Origin: Chryseobacterium taichungense
GTDB lineage: Bacteria > Bacteroidota > Bacteroidia > Flavobacteriales > Weeksellaceae
DNA: 64,000 nucleotides
Reading direction: 5' to 3'
Assembly (NCBI RefSeq): GCF_900109935.1
Contig: NZ_FOBV01000005.1
Location: 293,818 to 357,817, forward strand
The notes under the pieces were generated by a model. The model was not told where the DNA came from. It ran no database searches and was given only the letters and a program-made list of their open reading frames with translations. Of this stretch, positions 32,556 to 42,150 are shown one piece after another. Position 1 is the first letter of the stretch; each line of letters begins with the position of its first letter. Made by a program: the position numbers and the translations under genes.

Positions 32556-34889
32556 ATGGAGGATTATTTGAAAGGACTGAATGAATCACAATTTGAAGCC
32601 GTTACCACATTACAGGGGCCATTAATGGTTCTTGCAGGAGCGGGTTCCGGGAAGACACGTGTACTTACCATGCGTATCGCGCACCTCATTACAAACGGTG
32701 TGGATCCTTTTAATATTTTAGCTTTAACCTTTACCAACAAGGCGGCAAAAGAAATGAAGGAACGTATCGCTAAAGTAGTGGGGCAAAGCAATGCAAAAAG
32801 CCTTTGGATGGGAACTTTTCACTCGGTTTTTGCAAGGATTCTCAGAAGCGAGGCCCATTATCTGGGGTATCCTTCCAATTTTACGATTTACGATCAGCAG
32901 GATGCTCTAAACGTTATTAAAAAGGTGCTGAAAGATATGAATATCGATGCCGACCTTTATAAGCCCAAAAAAGTTCAGGCAAGAATTTCCACCTATAAAA
33001 ATAATCTCATTACCGTAAAGGCATATTATGCCAATCCGGAACTTATGGAGGCCGACGAAAAAGCCAATATGAAATTCATCGGGCAGATCTACCAGCGATA
33101 TGTTGAACAATGTTTCAAAAACGGATCTATGGATTTCGATGATTTGCTTTTGAAAACCAATGAATTATTAACTAGATTTCCTGAAGTGCTGGCTAAATAT
33201 CAGGATCGATTCAGATATATTCTGGTGGATGAGTACCAAGATACCAACCATTCGCAGTACCTTATTGTAAAAGCTTTAGCTTCAAAATTTGAAAATATAT
33301 GTGTGGTGGGAGACGATGCACAATCGATTTACTCTTTCCGTGGCGCAAATATTTATAATATCTTAAATTTCAAAAAAGATTATCCTGATGCAGTAACGGT
33401 TTCGTTGGAACAAAACTACCGTTCTACACAGAATATCGTGAATGCGGCCAATGTGGTGATCGCAAAAAACCTTCAGCAGTTTAAGAAAAATGTTTTCAGT
33501 GAAAATGAAGAAGGGGACAAGATTAAAGTCTACCGTTCTCTTTCTGATGCAGATGAAGCCAACTTTGTCGCCGGAAATATTTGGGAAACCAGAAACCGTG
33601 AACAGAGAAAATACAGTGATTTCGCGATTCTTTACCGAACTAACTCGCAGACACGTGCCTTTGAAGACGCATTAAGAAGAAAAAATATTCCGTATAAAGT
33701 TTACGGAGGTTTATCTTTCTATCAAAGGAAAGAAGTAAAGGATTTGATCGCCTATCTGAGACTTTTGGTGAATGAAAATGATTCGGAGGCTCTGATGCGG
33801 ATTATCAATTATCCTGCAAGGGGAATCGGTGAGACGACTCAGAACAAACTGGTGGTATTTGCCGACGCTCAGAATGTTTCTGTATCAAAAGTATTAGACA
33901 ATCTTCCGATGTATTCGCCTCATTTAGGCTTTAACAATGGAGTTTTAAACAAGCTGAACGACTTCTGGTCGATGATCAAGGCATTCCAGGTATTGCTGAA
34001 AACGGAAACTGCTTATAATGTCGCCATGGAAGTAGCAAAAAGAAGCGGGTTGATTAAATTTTTAAAAGACGATCAGACTCCGGAGGGGATTTCCCGTGTA
34101 GAGAATGTTCAGGAATTAATGAACTCGATGCAGGGATTCATCGAAGAACAAATGCAGCTGGAAGACGGAGATCCGAGTTTACCGAACTTCCTGGAAAATA
34201 TTGCGCTTTCGGCTGATACACAGGACAAGAATAATGAAGAAGATATGGTTTCGTTGATGACCATTCACCTTTCAAAAGGACTTGAATTTCCGGTTGTACA
34301 TCTTGTTGGACTTGAAGAAAATCTTTTCCCAAGTTTTATGAGTTCTGCCACAAGAGAAGATCTTGAAGAAGAAAGACGATTATTCTATGTAGCACTGACC
34401 AGAGCTGAGAAGCAGGCATTTTTCTCCTATGCGATTTCACGATTTCAGTGGGGGAAAATTACCGATGCAGAGCCATCAAGATTCTTAAGTGAAATCGATG
34501 ATCAATATATCGAATTTGTAAACCCGGCAATCGAAAAGCGTTTTATTAATAATGCAGGATTAAAGTCAAATATTTTCGACGAACATCCGTCTGAAATGAG
34601 AAGCTTTAAAAAGGTTGAAAAGAAAACCATTGAAAGAGGTTCAGATTCTAAACCTATTGCCGAACCGAGAAAGCTAAAACCGGTAAGTACGGCAAAAATT
34701 ATTAATCCAAGCGGCGCTTCTTCCCAGGATATTGAAGTCGGTGATAAAGTGAGACACGACCGTTTCGGTGTCGGTGAAGTGACTTTTCTGGATGGTACCG
34801 ATCCACAGAATATCAAAGCGAAAGTGGTTTTCCAGCATGAAGGGGAGAAGAATCTCATTCTTAAATATGCTAAATTAACTAAGATTTAA
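32556..34889 (+). CDS. uvrD: UvrD/PcrA-type 3'-5' DNA helicase
   Basis: A 777-residue superfamily 1A helicase for nucleotide-excision and mismatch repair, with removal of proteins from DNA. Motifs appear in order: Q motif LNESQFEAV, Walker A GAGSGKTRV, motif Ia LALTFTNKAA, motif II ILVDEYQDTN, motif III VGDDAQSIYSFRGA, motif IV LEQNYRST, motif V MTIHLSKGLEFPVV and motif VI LFYVALTRAEK. The C-terminal tail carries a GDKVRHDRFGVGEVTFLDG Tudor-like segment, as in PcrA. PcrA and UvrD cannot be separated by sequence alone here. It has its own promoter. Confidence 0.95.
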   Translation: MEDYLKGLNESQFEAVTTLQGPLMVLAGAGSGKTRVLTMRIAHLITNGVDPFNILALTFTNKAAKEMKERIAKVVGQSNAKSLWMGTFHSVFARILRSEAHYLGYPSNFTIYDQQDALNVIKKVLKDMNIDADLYKPKKVQARISTYKNNLITVKAYYANPELMEADEKANMKFIGQIYQRYVEQCFKNGSMDFDDLLLKTNELLTRFPEVLAKYQDRFRYILVDEYQDTNHSQYLIVKALASKFENICVVGDDAQSIYSFRGANIYNILNFKKDYPDAVTVSLEQNYRSTQNIVNAANVVIAKNLQQFKKNVFSENEEGDKIKVYRSLSDADEANFVAGNIWETRNREQRKYSDFAILYRTNSQTRAFEDALRRKNIPYKVYGGLSFYQRKEVKDLIAYLRLLVNENDSEALMRIINYPARGIGETTQNKLVVFADAQNVSVSKVLDNLPMYSPHLGFNNGVLNKLNDFWSMIKAFQVLLKTETAYNVAMEVAKRSGLIKFLKDDQTPEGISRVENVQELMNSMQGFIEEQMQLEDGDPSLPNFLENIALSADTQDKNNEEDMVSLMTIHLSKGLEFPVVHLVGLEENLFPSFMSSATREDLEEERRLFYVALTRAEKQAFFSYAISRFQWGKITDAEPSRFLSEIDDQYIEFVNPAIEKRFINNAGLKSNIFDEHPSEMRSFKKVEKKTIERGSDSKPIAEPRKLKPVSTAKIINPSGASSQDIEVGDKVRHDRFGVGEVTFLDGTDPQNIKAKVVFQHEGEKNLILKYAKLTKI

Positions 34890-34961
34890 AAAACATATAT
34901 AGCGTCTTTAATTTTCCGTATTTAATTAGTCTATAAATTTTGTGGACTAATAAATATGATT

Positions 34962-34969
34962 TACATTTG
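34962..34969 (+). promoter_or_regulatory. -7 box of the first TonB receptor (TACATTTG)
   Basis: Perfect TAnnTTTG box 29 nt before the ATG, with a TTTTG -33 element near 34937-34941. Confidence 0.75.
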
Positions 34970-34998
34970 CTCCTTCAAATATTAAAAAAGAGAAATGT

Positions 34999-37719
34999 AT
35001 GAAAAACAAAAAAGCTATTTTTTCGACTTCAGTATTGTTTTTTCTGGGAACATTTGCATTCGCACAGGAAAAAGATACTGTAAAAACCAATAATTTAGAG
35101 GAAGTTGTCATCTTAGGATCCAGAAGCGGAGCAAGATCAAAAGCAGACAGCCCGGTTCCGGTGGATGTTTTCAATATTAAAGAATCTTCGGTGATCTTAC
35201 CACAGACCAATGTAGCACAAATCCTCAATGCCATTGCACCATCATTTACCTCAACCATACAAACTAATGCAGACGGGACCGATCATCTGGATCCTGCGCA
35301 GCTGAGAGGGCTTGGTCCGGATCAGGTACTGGTTTTGGTAAACGGAAAAAGGAGGCATACATCTGCACTGGTAAATGTAAACGGATCACCGGGAAGAGGA
35401 ACTGTAGGAACAGACTTAAATGCGATTCCGTCTTTTGCGATCAACAGAATTGAGGTATTAAGAGATGGAGCTTCCGCACAATATGGTTCTGATGCCATTG
35501 CCGGGGTCATTAATTTAGGCCTCAAAAGAGACACCGGGAAACTTACCGGGCAATTAAGCTATGGCGGAAATCTTACATCTGCCGCAAATGATCACACTGG
35601 AGATTTTGACGGACAGAATATTCAGGTTGATCTAAATTATGGAAACAAAATCGGAAAAAGAGGAGGATTTTACAATATAACCTGGACGTCACAGTTTAGA
35701 AATCCTACTTTCAGAGCGGGCACTGAGAGCGGAAATATTTTCAATGCTTACAATGCAATTGAACAGCGTGCTTTAAATAATGGAGTCAATCTTTCCTCAT
35801 TGTTCAGCAATATTAATACTACACCAAACTCACAGCAGATTATTAATTATATCCATCAATATGCGCAAGAGGTAAACTATTTTTCCCAGACTTTTCAGGA
35901 TCAGATCCAGTCGGCAAATACAATATCTGCTTTGCAGGGAATTTTGGGTGACAATGTAACTGATCAGGAACTTGCGTACCGTGGGCTTACGAGAAAAGAT
36001 TTTAATATGCAGGTCGGACATTCGAAACTGAATAACCACCAGCTTTTCGCAAATATCGAAGTTCCGCTGAATGACAACTGGAAGCTATATACTTTTGGAG
36101 GATACAGCTTCAGACACGGTACCTCCGGAGGTTTCTACAGAAGGCCTAACCAAAGCAGAACCTTTACAGGATTATATCCAAGCGGATATTTGCCACAGAT
36201 AGGAACCGATATTCAGGACCTCTCTCTTTCTGCAGGAATCAAAGGAGACTGGAAAGGCTGGAATATTGATTTCAGCAATACATTCGGACAGAATTCTTTT
36301 AATTACGACATTAAAAATACAGGAAATACTTCTTTAAGATTTAATTCTCCAAATGAATTTGATGCAGGAGGATTAAGGTTTTCCCAAAATACCATCAACC
36401 TGGATTTTTCAAAAAAATATAATGTTTGGAGCGGTATCAACATTGCCTTTGGAGCAGAACACCGTTATGAAAACTTTAAAATAACGGCAGGAGAGGAAGC
36501 TTCTTATTCTACCTATGATGTTTCCGGAAATCTATGGAACGGAAATTCGGTTCGCCCAACCGATTTTTTCGGTGCTGCTCTTCCTGGAGGTTCACAGGTA
36601 TTCAGTGGATTTAAGCCGGAGAATGCTGTTAATAAAAACAGACAGGCTATTGCAGGATATGCAGATTTTGAGTTAAACTTTACAGACTGGCTTTTAGCTG
36701 ATGCGGCCGTGAGGTATGAAAATTATTCAGATTTCGGGTCTACATTTAATTACAAACTGGCTTCCAGAATTAAACTAAACAAAGACCTTAATTTCAGATT
36801 TGCGGGTTCTACCGGATTCAGGGCGCCTTCCATCCATCAGATCTATTATAATGTAACTTCCACTTTATTTACCAACGGACAGCTCCTGGAAGTGGGAACC
36901 TTTAGCAACGATTCCAGAATCGCCAATTTATTGGGAATACCAAGTCTAAAACAGGAAACCTCAAAATCTGCAAGTGTAGGATTTACCTATAGAATTCCTG
37001 CTGCAAATCTAAGTTTTACGGCAGACGGATATTTCACAAGAATCGATAACAGGATTCTTCTTACGGGACAGTTCACAAGAGCTGCCGTTTCTCCACAAGC
37101 TCAGGCTGCTTTCGATGCTGCAGATGTAAATGCAGCGCAGTTTTTTACCAATGCAATAGATACCGAAACTAAAGGACTGGATGTGGTCATAAGCCACAAT
37201 ATAAAATTTTCCGGTGCTAAACTGGATAATAATTTTGCCATTAATCTCAACAGAACCAAAAAAGTAGGAGATATCCATTCTTCAGGATCATTGCAGTCTC
37301 CTAGTTTAGAGAATATCTATTTTTCTGAAGCTTCGAGAATTTACCTGGAAGAAGCCGTACCAAGAGTAAAAGCAAGTTTATCTAATCAGCTTAGCTGGGG
37401 GAAAGCAATTTTCTATCTTCGAAATACCTATTTTGGTAAAGTAACAAGTCCTGATATCATTGATGCCAATGGAGACGGTGTTATTTCAACAAATGAACAT
37501 CAGGAAATTACAGCTAAAATTATTACCGATGTGTCTTTAGCATATCAGTTTACAAAGAATATAGGACTTACGGCAGGGGTGAATAATCTGTTCGATATTT
37601 ATCCGACAAAGAATCTTCCTGCATCCAGTAACAATGATCAGTTTGTTTATTCTCGCTCCACCTCTCAGTTTGGGCAGAACGGAAGGTTTGTGTTTACCAG
37701 ACTTAATTTCAATTTTTAA
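34999..37719 (+). CDS. TonB-dependent outer-membrane receptor
   Basis: A 906-residue outer-membrane beta-barrel importer powered by TonB. A signal peptide ends ...GTFAFAQ (about residue 23). A TonB-box-like LEEVVILGSRSGARS is followed by the plug domain with LRGLGPDQVLVLVNGKRRH and IEVLRDGASAQYGSDAIAGV. The barrel fills the rest and ends with an aromatic Phe (RLNFNF). There is no SusD or CarboxypepD N-terminal extension, so it is not a SusC-type carbohydrate receptor; a siderophore, vitamin or other small ligand is likelier. It is monocistronic with a terminator. Confidence 0.92.
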   Translation: MKNKKAIFSTSVLFFLGTFAFAQEKDTVKTNNLEEVVILGSRSGARSKADSPVPVDVFNIKESSVILPQTNVAQILNAIAPSFTSTIQTNADGTDHLDPAQLRGLGPDQVLVLVNGKRRHTSALVNVNGSPGRGTVGTDLNAIPSFAINRIEVLRDGASAQYGSDAIAGVINLGLKRDTGKLTGQLSYGGNLTSAANDHTGDFDGQNIQVDLNYGNKIGKRGGFYNITWTSQFRNPTFRAGTESGNIFNAYNAIEQRALNNGVNLSSLFSNINTTPNSQQIINYIHQYAQEVNYFSQTFQDQIQSANTISALQGILGDNVTDQELAYRGLTRKDFNMQVGHSKLNNHQLFANIEVPLNDNWKLYTFGGYSFRHGTSGGFYRRPNQSRTFTGLYPSGYLPQIGTDIQDLSLSAGIKGDWKGWNIDFSNTFGQNSFNYDIKNTGNTSLRFNSPNEFDAGGLRFSQNTINLDFSKKYNVWSGINIAFGAEHRYENFKITAGEEASYSTYDVSGNLWNGNSVRPTDFFGAALPGGSQVFSGFKPENAVNKNRQAIAGYADFELNFTDWLLADAAVRYENYSDFGSTFNYKLASRIKLNKDLNFRFAGSTGFRAPSIHQIYYNVTSTLFTNGQLLEVGTFSNDSRIANLLGIPSLKQETSKSASVGFTYRIPAANLSFTADGYFTRIDNRILLTGQFTRAAVSPQAQAAFDAADVNAAQFFTNAIDTETKGLDVVISHNIKFSGAKLDNNFAINLNRTKKVGDIHSSGSLQSPSLENIYFSEASRIYLEEAVPRVKASLSNQLSWGKAIFYLRNTYFGKVTSPDIIDANGDGVISTNEHQEITAKIITDVSLAYQFTKNIGLTAGVNNLFDIYPTKNLPASSNNDQFVYSRSTSQFGQNGRFVFTRLNFNF

Positions 37720-37744
37720 GCATTGTTTTTATACTGACAATATA

Positions 37745-37775
37745 ATGAATCCGGATATTCCGGATTCATTTTTTA
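37745..37775 (+). terminator. Terminator of the first TonB receptor gene
   Basis: The 11-bp perfect stem ATGAATCCGGA/TCCGGATTCAT is followed by six T. Confidence 0.85.
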
Positions 37776-37821
37776 TTTTACTGACTGGCAATTTGTATCT
37801 TTAAACCATAAAAAGTTTATA

Positions 37822-38631
37822 ATGAAAAAGATTCTCGTATTTTTAATTATCACCGTATTTTCACTACCATTATTTTCTCAGGAATATAATACGATCCAAA
37901 ATATTCACTATTATGACAACAAGACAAATGCTTCAGATGCTTATATCAACGAAAGATGTGTTTTGGATATGTATGTTCCAAAAAATGGTAAGAATTTTCC
38001 GACGGTGATCTGGTTTCATGGCGGCGGCCTGACGGGTGGACAAAAAGAAATTCCCGAAGCTCTAAAAAATAAAGGTGTTGCAGTGATTGGCGTTAATTAC
38101 AGACTTTCACCAAAAGTAAACGCCCCGAAATATATTGAAGATGCAGCAGCAGCGACAGCCTGGGCTTTTAACAATATTAAAAAATACGGCGGAGATGAAA
38201 ATAAGATTTTTATTTCAGGCCATTCTGCGGGAGGTTATCTTGCCATTATGGTTGGTTTGAATAAAATGTACCTTAAAAAATACGGAATCGATGCCAATCA
38301 ATTGGCTGGTATTGTACCTTTCAGCGGGCAGATGATCTCTCATTTTACAGCAAGAAAGGAAAAAGGAATTGATGAGCTGGATGCAAGAATCGATGATATG
38401 GCACCTCTTCATTTTATAAGAGCAGACGCTCCGCCATTGTTATTAATTACCGGTGATCGCGAAAAAGAGCTTTTGGGACGATACGAAGAAAATGCCTATA
38501 TGGCCCGAATGATGAAGCTGAAAGGTCATAAAGAAACAACTTTATATGAACTTCAGGGATTTGATCATGTGGGAATGGCACAACCCGCATTTCCTTTGCT
38601 GCTCAATGAAATTAAAAGAGTAAAAAAATAA
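37822..38631 (+). CDS. secreted alpha/beta hydrolase (esterase/lipase-like)
   Basis: A 269-residue exported enzyme with signal peptide MKKILVFLIITVFSLPLFSQ. The oxyanion-hole motif WFHGGGLTGG is of the hormone-sensitive-lipase HGGG type, the nucleophile elbow is GHSAGGYLA, and later acid and His residues are in ITGDREKE and GFDHVGM. The substrate is not evident; a carboxylesterase or polysaccharide deacetylase-like role in the periplasm is plausible. It is transcribed towards a second hydrolase of the same superfamily, with a shared terminator between them. Confidence 0.85.
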   Translation: MKKILVFLIITVFSLPLFSQEYNTIQNIHYYDNKTNASDAYINERCVLDMYVPKNGKNFPTVIWFHGGGLTGGQKEIPEALKNKGVAVIGVNYRLSPKVNAPKYIEDAAAATAWAFNNIKKYGGDENKIFISGHSAGGYLAIMVGLNKMYLKKYGIDANQLAGIVPFSGQMISHFTARKEKGIDELDARIDDMAPLHFIRADAPPLLLITGDREKELLGRYEENAYMARMMKLKGHKETTLYELQGFDHVGMAQPAFPLLLNEIKRVKK

Positions 38632-38655
38632 ATTTTAATAAAAATTATTTACCAT

Positions 38656-38690
38656 AAAAGCCGATTCTATATTATAGAATCGGCTTTTAT
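38656..38690. terminator. bidirectional terminator between two hydrolase genes
   Basis: A 15-bp perfect stem (38656-38670 with 38674-38688) has A-run and T-run flanks and lies between convergent genes. Confidence 0.85.
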
Positions 38691-38699
38691 AATTATAGA

Positions 38700-39722
38700 T
38701 TATTTCTTTTTTGAGATAATGAAATTTACCATTTCATCAGTCAGCTGATCTAGATAAGCCTTATCTGTCGTGCCGAAGCCATGTGTGCCGTCTTTTACAA
38801 CGACTAATGTTGCTTCTACATTTTCTTTTTTGAGTTTTCTTGCCAGTTTTTTTGAATGTTTTAAAGGCGCAACTTTATCCTTATTTCCATGCAGAATAAA
38901 AGTAGGAACACCATTTTCCACATCATTGATGGGAGAAACTGTTTCAAGATAATTAATCGCTTTTCTTTTCTCTGTTTTGATGCTGTAGCCTGAAATTCCG
39001 AAAACCAGCTTTTCTCTGATTTCGACAATAGGCTTAAAAAATAATCCTACAACTGCTACCGGAACTTTTCCTAGTCTGGTATGCAGAAGTTTATTAAGAT
39101 CTGTCGGTCCAAAATTATCTACCACATAGTTTACTTTAGCCGAATATGCTGCAAGCTCCTGACTTCCTTTATATTCGCTATCGCCCGTATAGGCAGCAAG
39201 TAGTGAAAGGTGGGCACCCGATGAAACACCGAAATATCCAATATTATTGGGATCAAAATTATATTTTTCTGCATTTTTACGTATCCATCGTACGGCATCT
39301 TTGGTATCTTCAATCGGTAAGGGAAAATGAATTTTATCGCTGACCAATGTATAGTCAATACTGATGACGGCGAAGTTTTTTTCAACTAATTTTAATATGA
39401 AACTTTCAATATAATTATTGGCTCCTACTGTTTTATCACCTTTAGCCCATGCTCCGCCATGTACATAAATTACAACCGGCAGTTTTCCGTCAACGGAATT
39501 TTTAGGTTTATAAACATCCAGCCTTACCGGACTGCCAGCTGAATTTGTTTTGTAGATGATGTTTTCAGAGAAAGCAGTTTTTTCTGGAAGCAGTGTACTG
39601 GCGGGAAGTTTCATCTCCGGTAATTCCTGTGAATATCCAGAATGATAAATGCTTAAAAAGAAAACAAAAAACAGGTTTATCATAAACCTGTCCATTAATT
39701 TATTGTTCGTAGAAAATTTCAT
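38700..39722 (-). CDS. secreted alpha/beta hydrolase (BD-FAE/esterase-like)
   Basis: A 340-residue exported hydrolase. It has an oxyanion motif YVHGGAWAKGD, a nucleophile elbow FGVSSGAHLS (GxSxG), and acid and His sites in LHGNKDKVAPLKHSKK and KDGTHGFG. The superfamily segment VVISIDYTLV... and the catalytic order fit bacterial feruloyl/acetyl esterases. The start at 39722 is followed by a second ATG at 39695 that sits directly before a signal peptide (MDRFMINLFFVFFLSIY); either is possible. The substrate is unknown. Confidence 0.82.
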   Translation of the reverse strand: MKFSTNNKLMDRFMINLFFVFFLSIYHSGYSQELPEMKLPASTLLPEKTAFSENIIYKTNSAGSPVRLDVYKPKNSVDGKLPVVIYVHGGAWAKGDKTVGANNYIESFILKLVEKNFAVISIDYTLVSDKIHFPLPIEDTKDAVRWIRKNAEKYNFDPNNIGYFGVSSGAHLSLLAAYTGDSEYKGSQELAAYSAKVNYVVDNFGPTDLNKLLHTRLGKVPVAVVGLFFKPIVEIREKLVFGISGYSIKTEKRKAINYLETVSPINDVENGVPTFILHGNKDKVAPLKHSKKLARKLKKENVEATLVVVKDGTHGFGTTDKAYLDQLTDEMVNFIISKKK

Positions 39723-39795
39723 AAAATAAATTTTTGCTGAGTTTCATTTTCAAACCCCTCAAAAACTTTACCAAACCCAGATCATTGTATATTGG

Positions 39796-40179
39796 TTAAA
39801 GAATAAGCTCTTCAAAGAGCTTATTAAAAGTTTTCTCCAGATCTTTCGATTTTCCCGGATGAGGTCTGGAAGTCTGTACCACAGAGCTTCTGACTGCAGT
39901 AAGCCAACGGAAACGTTCTGGAATTTCAAGCTGAGCAATGGGACCACCATCTTTATCGCCATTTGCAATTTTCTGAAAGCTTTCAAGATTCTGGATGATG
40001 TCATCGTAATCGAGCTTGCTCCTCATGAGCTTAAATTTATCAGGACACAAATAAAAAGCTACTTTGATAAATTTTTCCTTCTTTGAAAACATCACCAGCC
40101 CGATGTTGAAGAACTCTTCTCTTTCCACCTTTGGTACCAAGCGTATCACAGCGTATTCGTAAATTTTATCCTCTTGCAT
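39796..40179 (-). CDS. DUF3037 protein
   Basis: A 127-residue cytosolic protein of the DUF3037 family, recognised by YEYAVIRLVPKVEREEFFNI at the N-terminus and the later FRWLTAVRSSVVQTSRPHPG. Its start overlaps the end of the HipA-like kinase by 14 bp, so the two are translated together. DUF3037 proteins are commonly found next to this HipA-like group, which suggests a partner or regulator role; no biochemical function is known to me. Confidence 0.85.
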   Translation of the reverse strand: MQEDKIYEYAVIRLVPKVEREEFFNIGLVMFSKKEKFIKVAFYLCPDKFKLMRSKLDYDDIIQNLESFQKIANGDKDGGPIAQLEIPERFRWLTAVRSSVVQTSRPHPGKSKDLEKTFNKLFEELIL

Positions 40180-40939
40180 TTTTGGCTTCGTTTAAAAAGA
40201 TTTCAGAATTTTCCAGTCTTGTTTTCAGGAAATTAAAATAGATGTCGCGAATTTCTTCCGGGTTTTCATCAGCATCGTTCCAGTGCAACCAGTCTTCGGG
40301 AATCAGGTTAACGATTTCCCTGAAAATATTTTCATTCAAAACTTCTTTTGCAAATTGATCGGCTTCATCCAACTTTGCAGCCTGTGGAAGAAGAACATGG
40401 TCTTTTACATATTGGAAAGGTGTTTTTGCAGCAGTGTAAAAATTTTGCCACGAATGATGGAAGTAGAAGGAAGCTCCATTGTCAATGACCCACAATTCTT
40501 TGTGCCACATGAGAAGATTGGTATTTTTAAAAGTACGGTCAATATTGGTGATAAACGCATCCAGCCATACAATTTTTGATGCCAGTAGCGGATCAATCTT
40601 TACACTCGGATCATAAGCAATTGATCCGGAAAGGTAATGCAACCCTAGATTCAAACCTTCTGAAAATTTCAGCAGGTCTTGTATTTCTTCGTCGGCCTCA
40701 GTTCTCCCGAAATCAACATCAAGATTTACAAAAACCAGCTCAGGAATTTTTAATCCTAAAGCTTCGGCGATTTTTCCACCCAAAAGTTCTGAAATCAGCA
40801 TTTTAACTCCATGACCGGCACCACGGAATTTTAAAACATATTTAAAATCATCATCAGCCTCTGCCAGCGCAGGAAGAGAACCTCCCTCACGAAGTGGCAG
40901 TATGTAACGCATTACGGTTACCGTTCTTAAATCCAACAT
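40166..40939 (-). CDS. HipA-like Ser/Thr kinase-fold protein
   Basis: A 257-residue protein with the HipA kinase fold but lacking the N-terminal HipA domain. It shows YVLKFRGAGHGVKMLISELL (ATP-binding lysine region), the catalytic-loop form FITNIDRTFKNTNLL (NxDRxxxN), and the metal-site WVIDNGASFYFHH in place of the DxG. No HipB-like antitoxin is present; instead the partner is DUF3037, overlapping by 14 bp. The ATG follows the -7 box by 4 nt, predicting a leaderless mRNA. Its role in toxicity or defence is unproven. Confidence 0.85.
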   Translation of the reverse strand: MLDLRTVTVMRYILPLREGGSLPALAEADDDFKYVLKFRGAGHGVKMLISELLGGKIAEALGLKIPELVFVNLDVDFGRTEADEEIQDLLKFSEGLNLGLHYLSGSIAYDPSVKIDPLLASKIVWLDAFITNIDRTFKNTNLLMWHKELWVIDNGASFYFHHSWQNFYTAAKTPFQYVKDHVLLPQAAKLDEADQFAKEVLNENIFREIVNLIPEDWLHWNDADENPEEIRDIYFNFLKTRLENSEIFLNEAKNARG

Positions 40940-40943
40940 AGAG

Positions 40944-40951
40944 CAAAAATA
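40944..40951 (-). promoter_or_regulatory. -7 box of the HipA-like operon (TATTTTTG)
   Basis: Perfect TAnnTTTG box ending 4 nt before the ATG. It is divergent from the box at 40976. Confidence 0.65.
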
Positions 40952-40975
40952 AGATTTTTACTTTGTGTTTATTTC

Positions 40976-40983
40976 TATTTTTG
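40976..40983 (+). promoter_or_regulatory. -7 box of the hydrolase gene (TATTTTTG)
   Basis: Perfect TAnnTTTG box 44 nt before the ATG at 41028. Confidence 0.55.
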
Positions 40984-41027
40984 ATATTTTTAAGTAAAAA
41001 TCGATTTGATTTTAAATAAAAGTAAAT

Positions 41028-41873
41028 ATGAATATCATCAGAAAACAAAATATTATCATCCCAAACCCAGAAACCAAAAATTTTCTTGCCGATGCTTTTT
41101 ATCCTGAAGAAGTAGAAAAACTGCCGCTTGTTATTTTCGTTCACGGTTATAAAGGATATAAGGACTGGGGAGCATGGAATCTTATGGCAGAGAAAATTGC
41201 GAAAGCCGGATTCTTCTTTGTTAAATTTAATTTTTCACACAATGGAACAACGATAGCAGAGCCTAATAGTTTTGCTGATTTGGAAGCGTTTGGAAACAAT
41301 AATTATTCAAAAGAGCTTTCTGATCTTGGTGTAGTGATTGACCATTTTAGTCAGCACGAGAAAGTTGATGATCATAAAATCATTGTAATCGGACACAGTA
41401 GAGGAGGTGGAATTTCTATCATTAAAACGTACGAAGATGAGAGGATTAATGGCCTGATAACACTGGCGAGTGTTGATTCTCTTGATCGTTTTCCTAAAAA
41501 TGAAGCTTTTGAGCAATGGAAAAGAGAAGGGGTCTATTATGTTATTAATGGACGAACGAAACAGGAGATGCCCCACTACTATCAGTTTTATGAAGATTAT
41601 GAAAAGGACATTCATCGTTTTGATGTCGAAAGAGCGACGGAAATGGCTAAAGCTCATTTTCTCATTATTCATGGTACGCATGATGAAAGCGTAAGTGTGA
41701 AAAATGCAGAGCATCTTCATCTTTTGCATCCGAATTCCGAGCTTTATTTAATAGAAAATGCGGACCATACTTTTGGCGCAAAAGAACCTTGGGAAGGCAA
41801 CGAATTACCAATTTATCTTAAAGAGGTTACAGAAAAATGTATTGATTTTATTAAAGAAAAGATGTTTCTGTAA
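41028..41873 (+). CDS. cytosolic alpha/beta hydrolase (dienelactone hydrolase-like)
   Basis: A 281-residue hydrolase without a signal peptide. The core shows VIFVHGYKGYKDWGAW near residue 40 (oxyanion region), the nucleophile elbow IGHSRGGG, an acid in IIHGTHDESV and the catalytic His in NADHTFGA. The lid insertion around 170-200 is rich in charged residues. Substrate and pathway are unknown. The gene stands alone, divergent from the HipA-like operon. Confidence 0.85.
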   Translation: MNIIRKQNIIIPNPETKNFLADAFYPEEVEKLPLVIFVHGYKGYKDWGAWNLMAEKIAKAGFFFVKFNFSHNGTTIAEPNSFADLEAFGNNNYSKELSDLGVVIDHFSQHEKVDDHKIIVIGHSRGGGISIIKTYEDERINGLITLASVDSLDRFPKNEAFEQWKREGVYYVINGRTKQEMPHYYQFYEDYEKDIHRFDVERATEMAKAHFLIIHGTHDESVSVKNAEHLHLLHPNSELYLIENADHTFGAKEPWEGNELPIYLKEVTEKCIDFIKEKMFL

Positions 41874-41922
41874 TATTTTTCATAACTTAGTGATTAATAT
41901 AAACCACTAAAAATCAATTATT

Positions 41923-42135
41923 ATGAAAAATTCAAATTTAAAAAATGCTCAGAAATTAAGCAGAGAATCTCAAAAACAAATTCTTGGAGGAGATTTGATT
42001 TTAGTATGTGCAACTGGTTGTCACAGAAATTATCTGAGTGACGGATCAGGCAGATGCATTGTACCTCCATGTACGTCACCTAATTTTGGTACAGAAAGCC
42101 AAGATGCTAATGGCCGTTGGCAATGTTGTTATTAA
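41923..42135 (+). CDS. short cysteine-rich peptide with double-glycine leader (bacteriocin-like)
   Basis: A 70-residue peptide precursor. The N-terminus LKNAQKLSRESQKQILGG fits the Bacteroidota double-glycine leader used for natural-product or bacteriocin-like peptides, with predicted cleavage after GG at 22-23. The core contains six cysteines, including a C-terminal CCY. Processing would need a C39 peptidase/ABC exporter, and none is encoded nearby. The product may be a bacteriocin, a signal or a structural peptide. A strong hairpin follows directly. Confidence 0.65.
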   Translation: MKNSNLKNAQKLSRESQKQILGGDLILVCATGCHRNYLSDGSGRCIVPPCTSPNFGTESQDANGRWQCCY

Positions 42136-42150
42136 AACTTTGATATTATA

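Noticed and set aside
32277..32589. Two minus-strand frames of about 80 codons before uvrD
   Set aside because: They translate the 42-bp repeat array and run over the helicase promoter and start.
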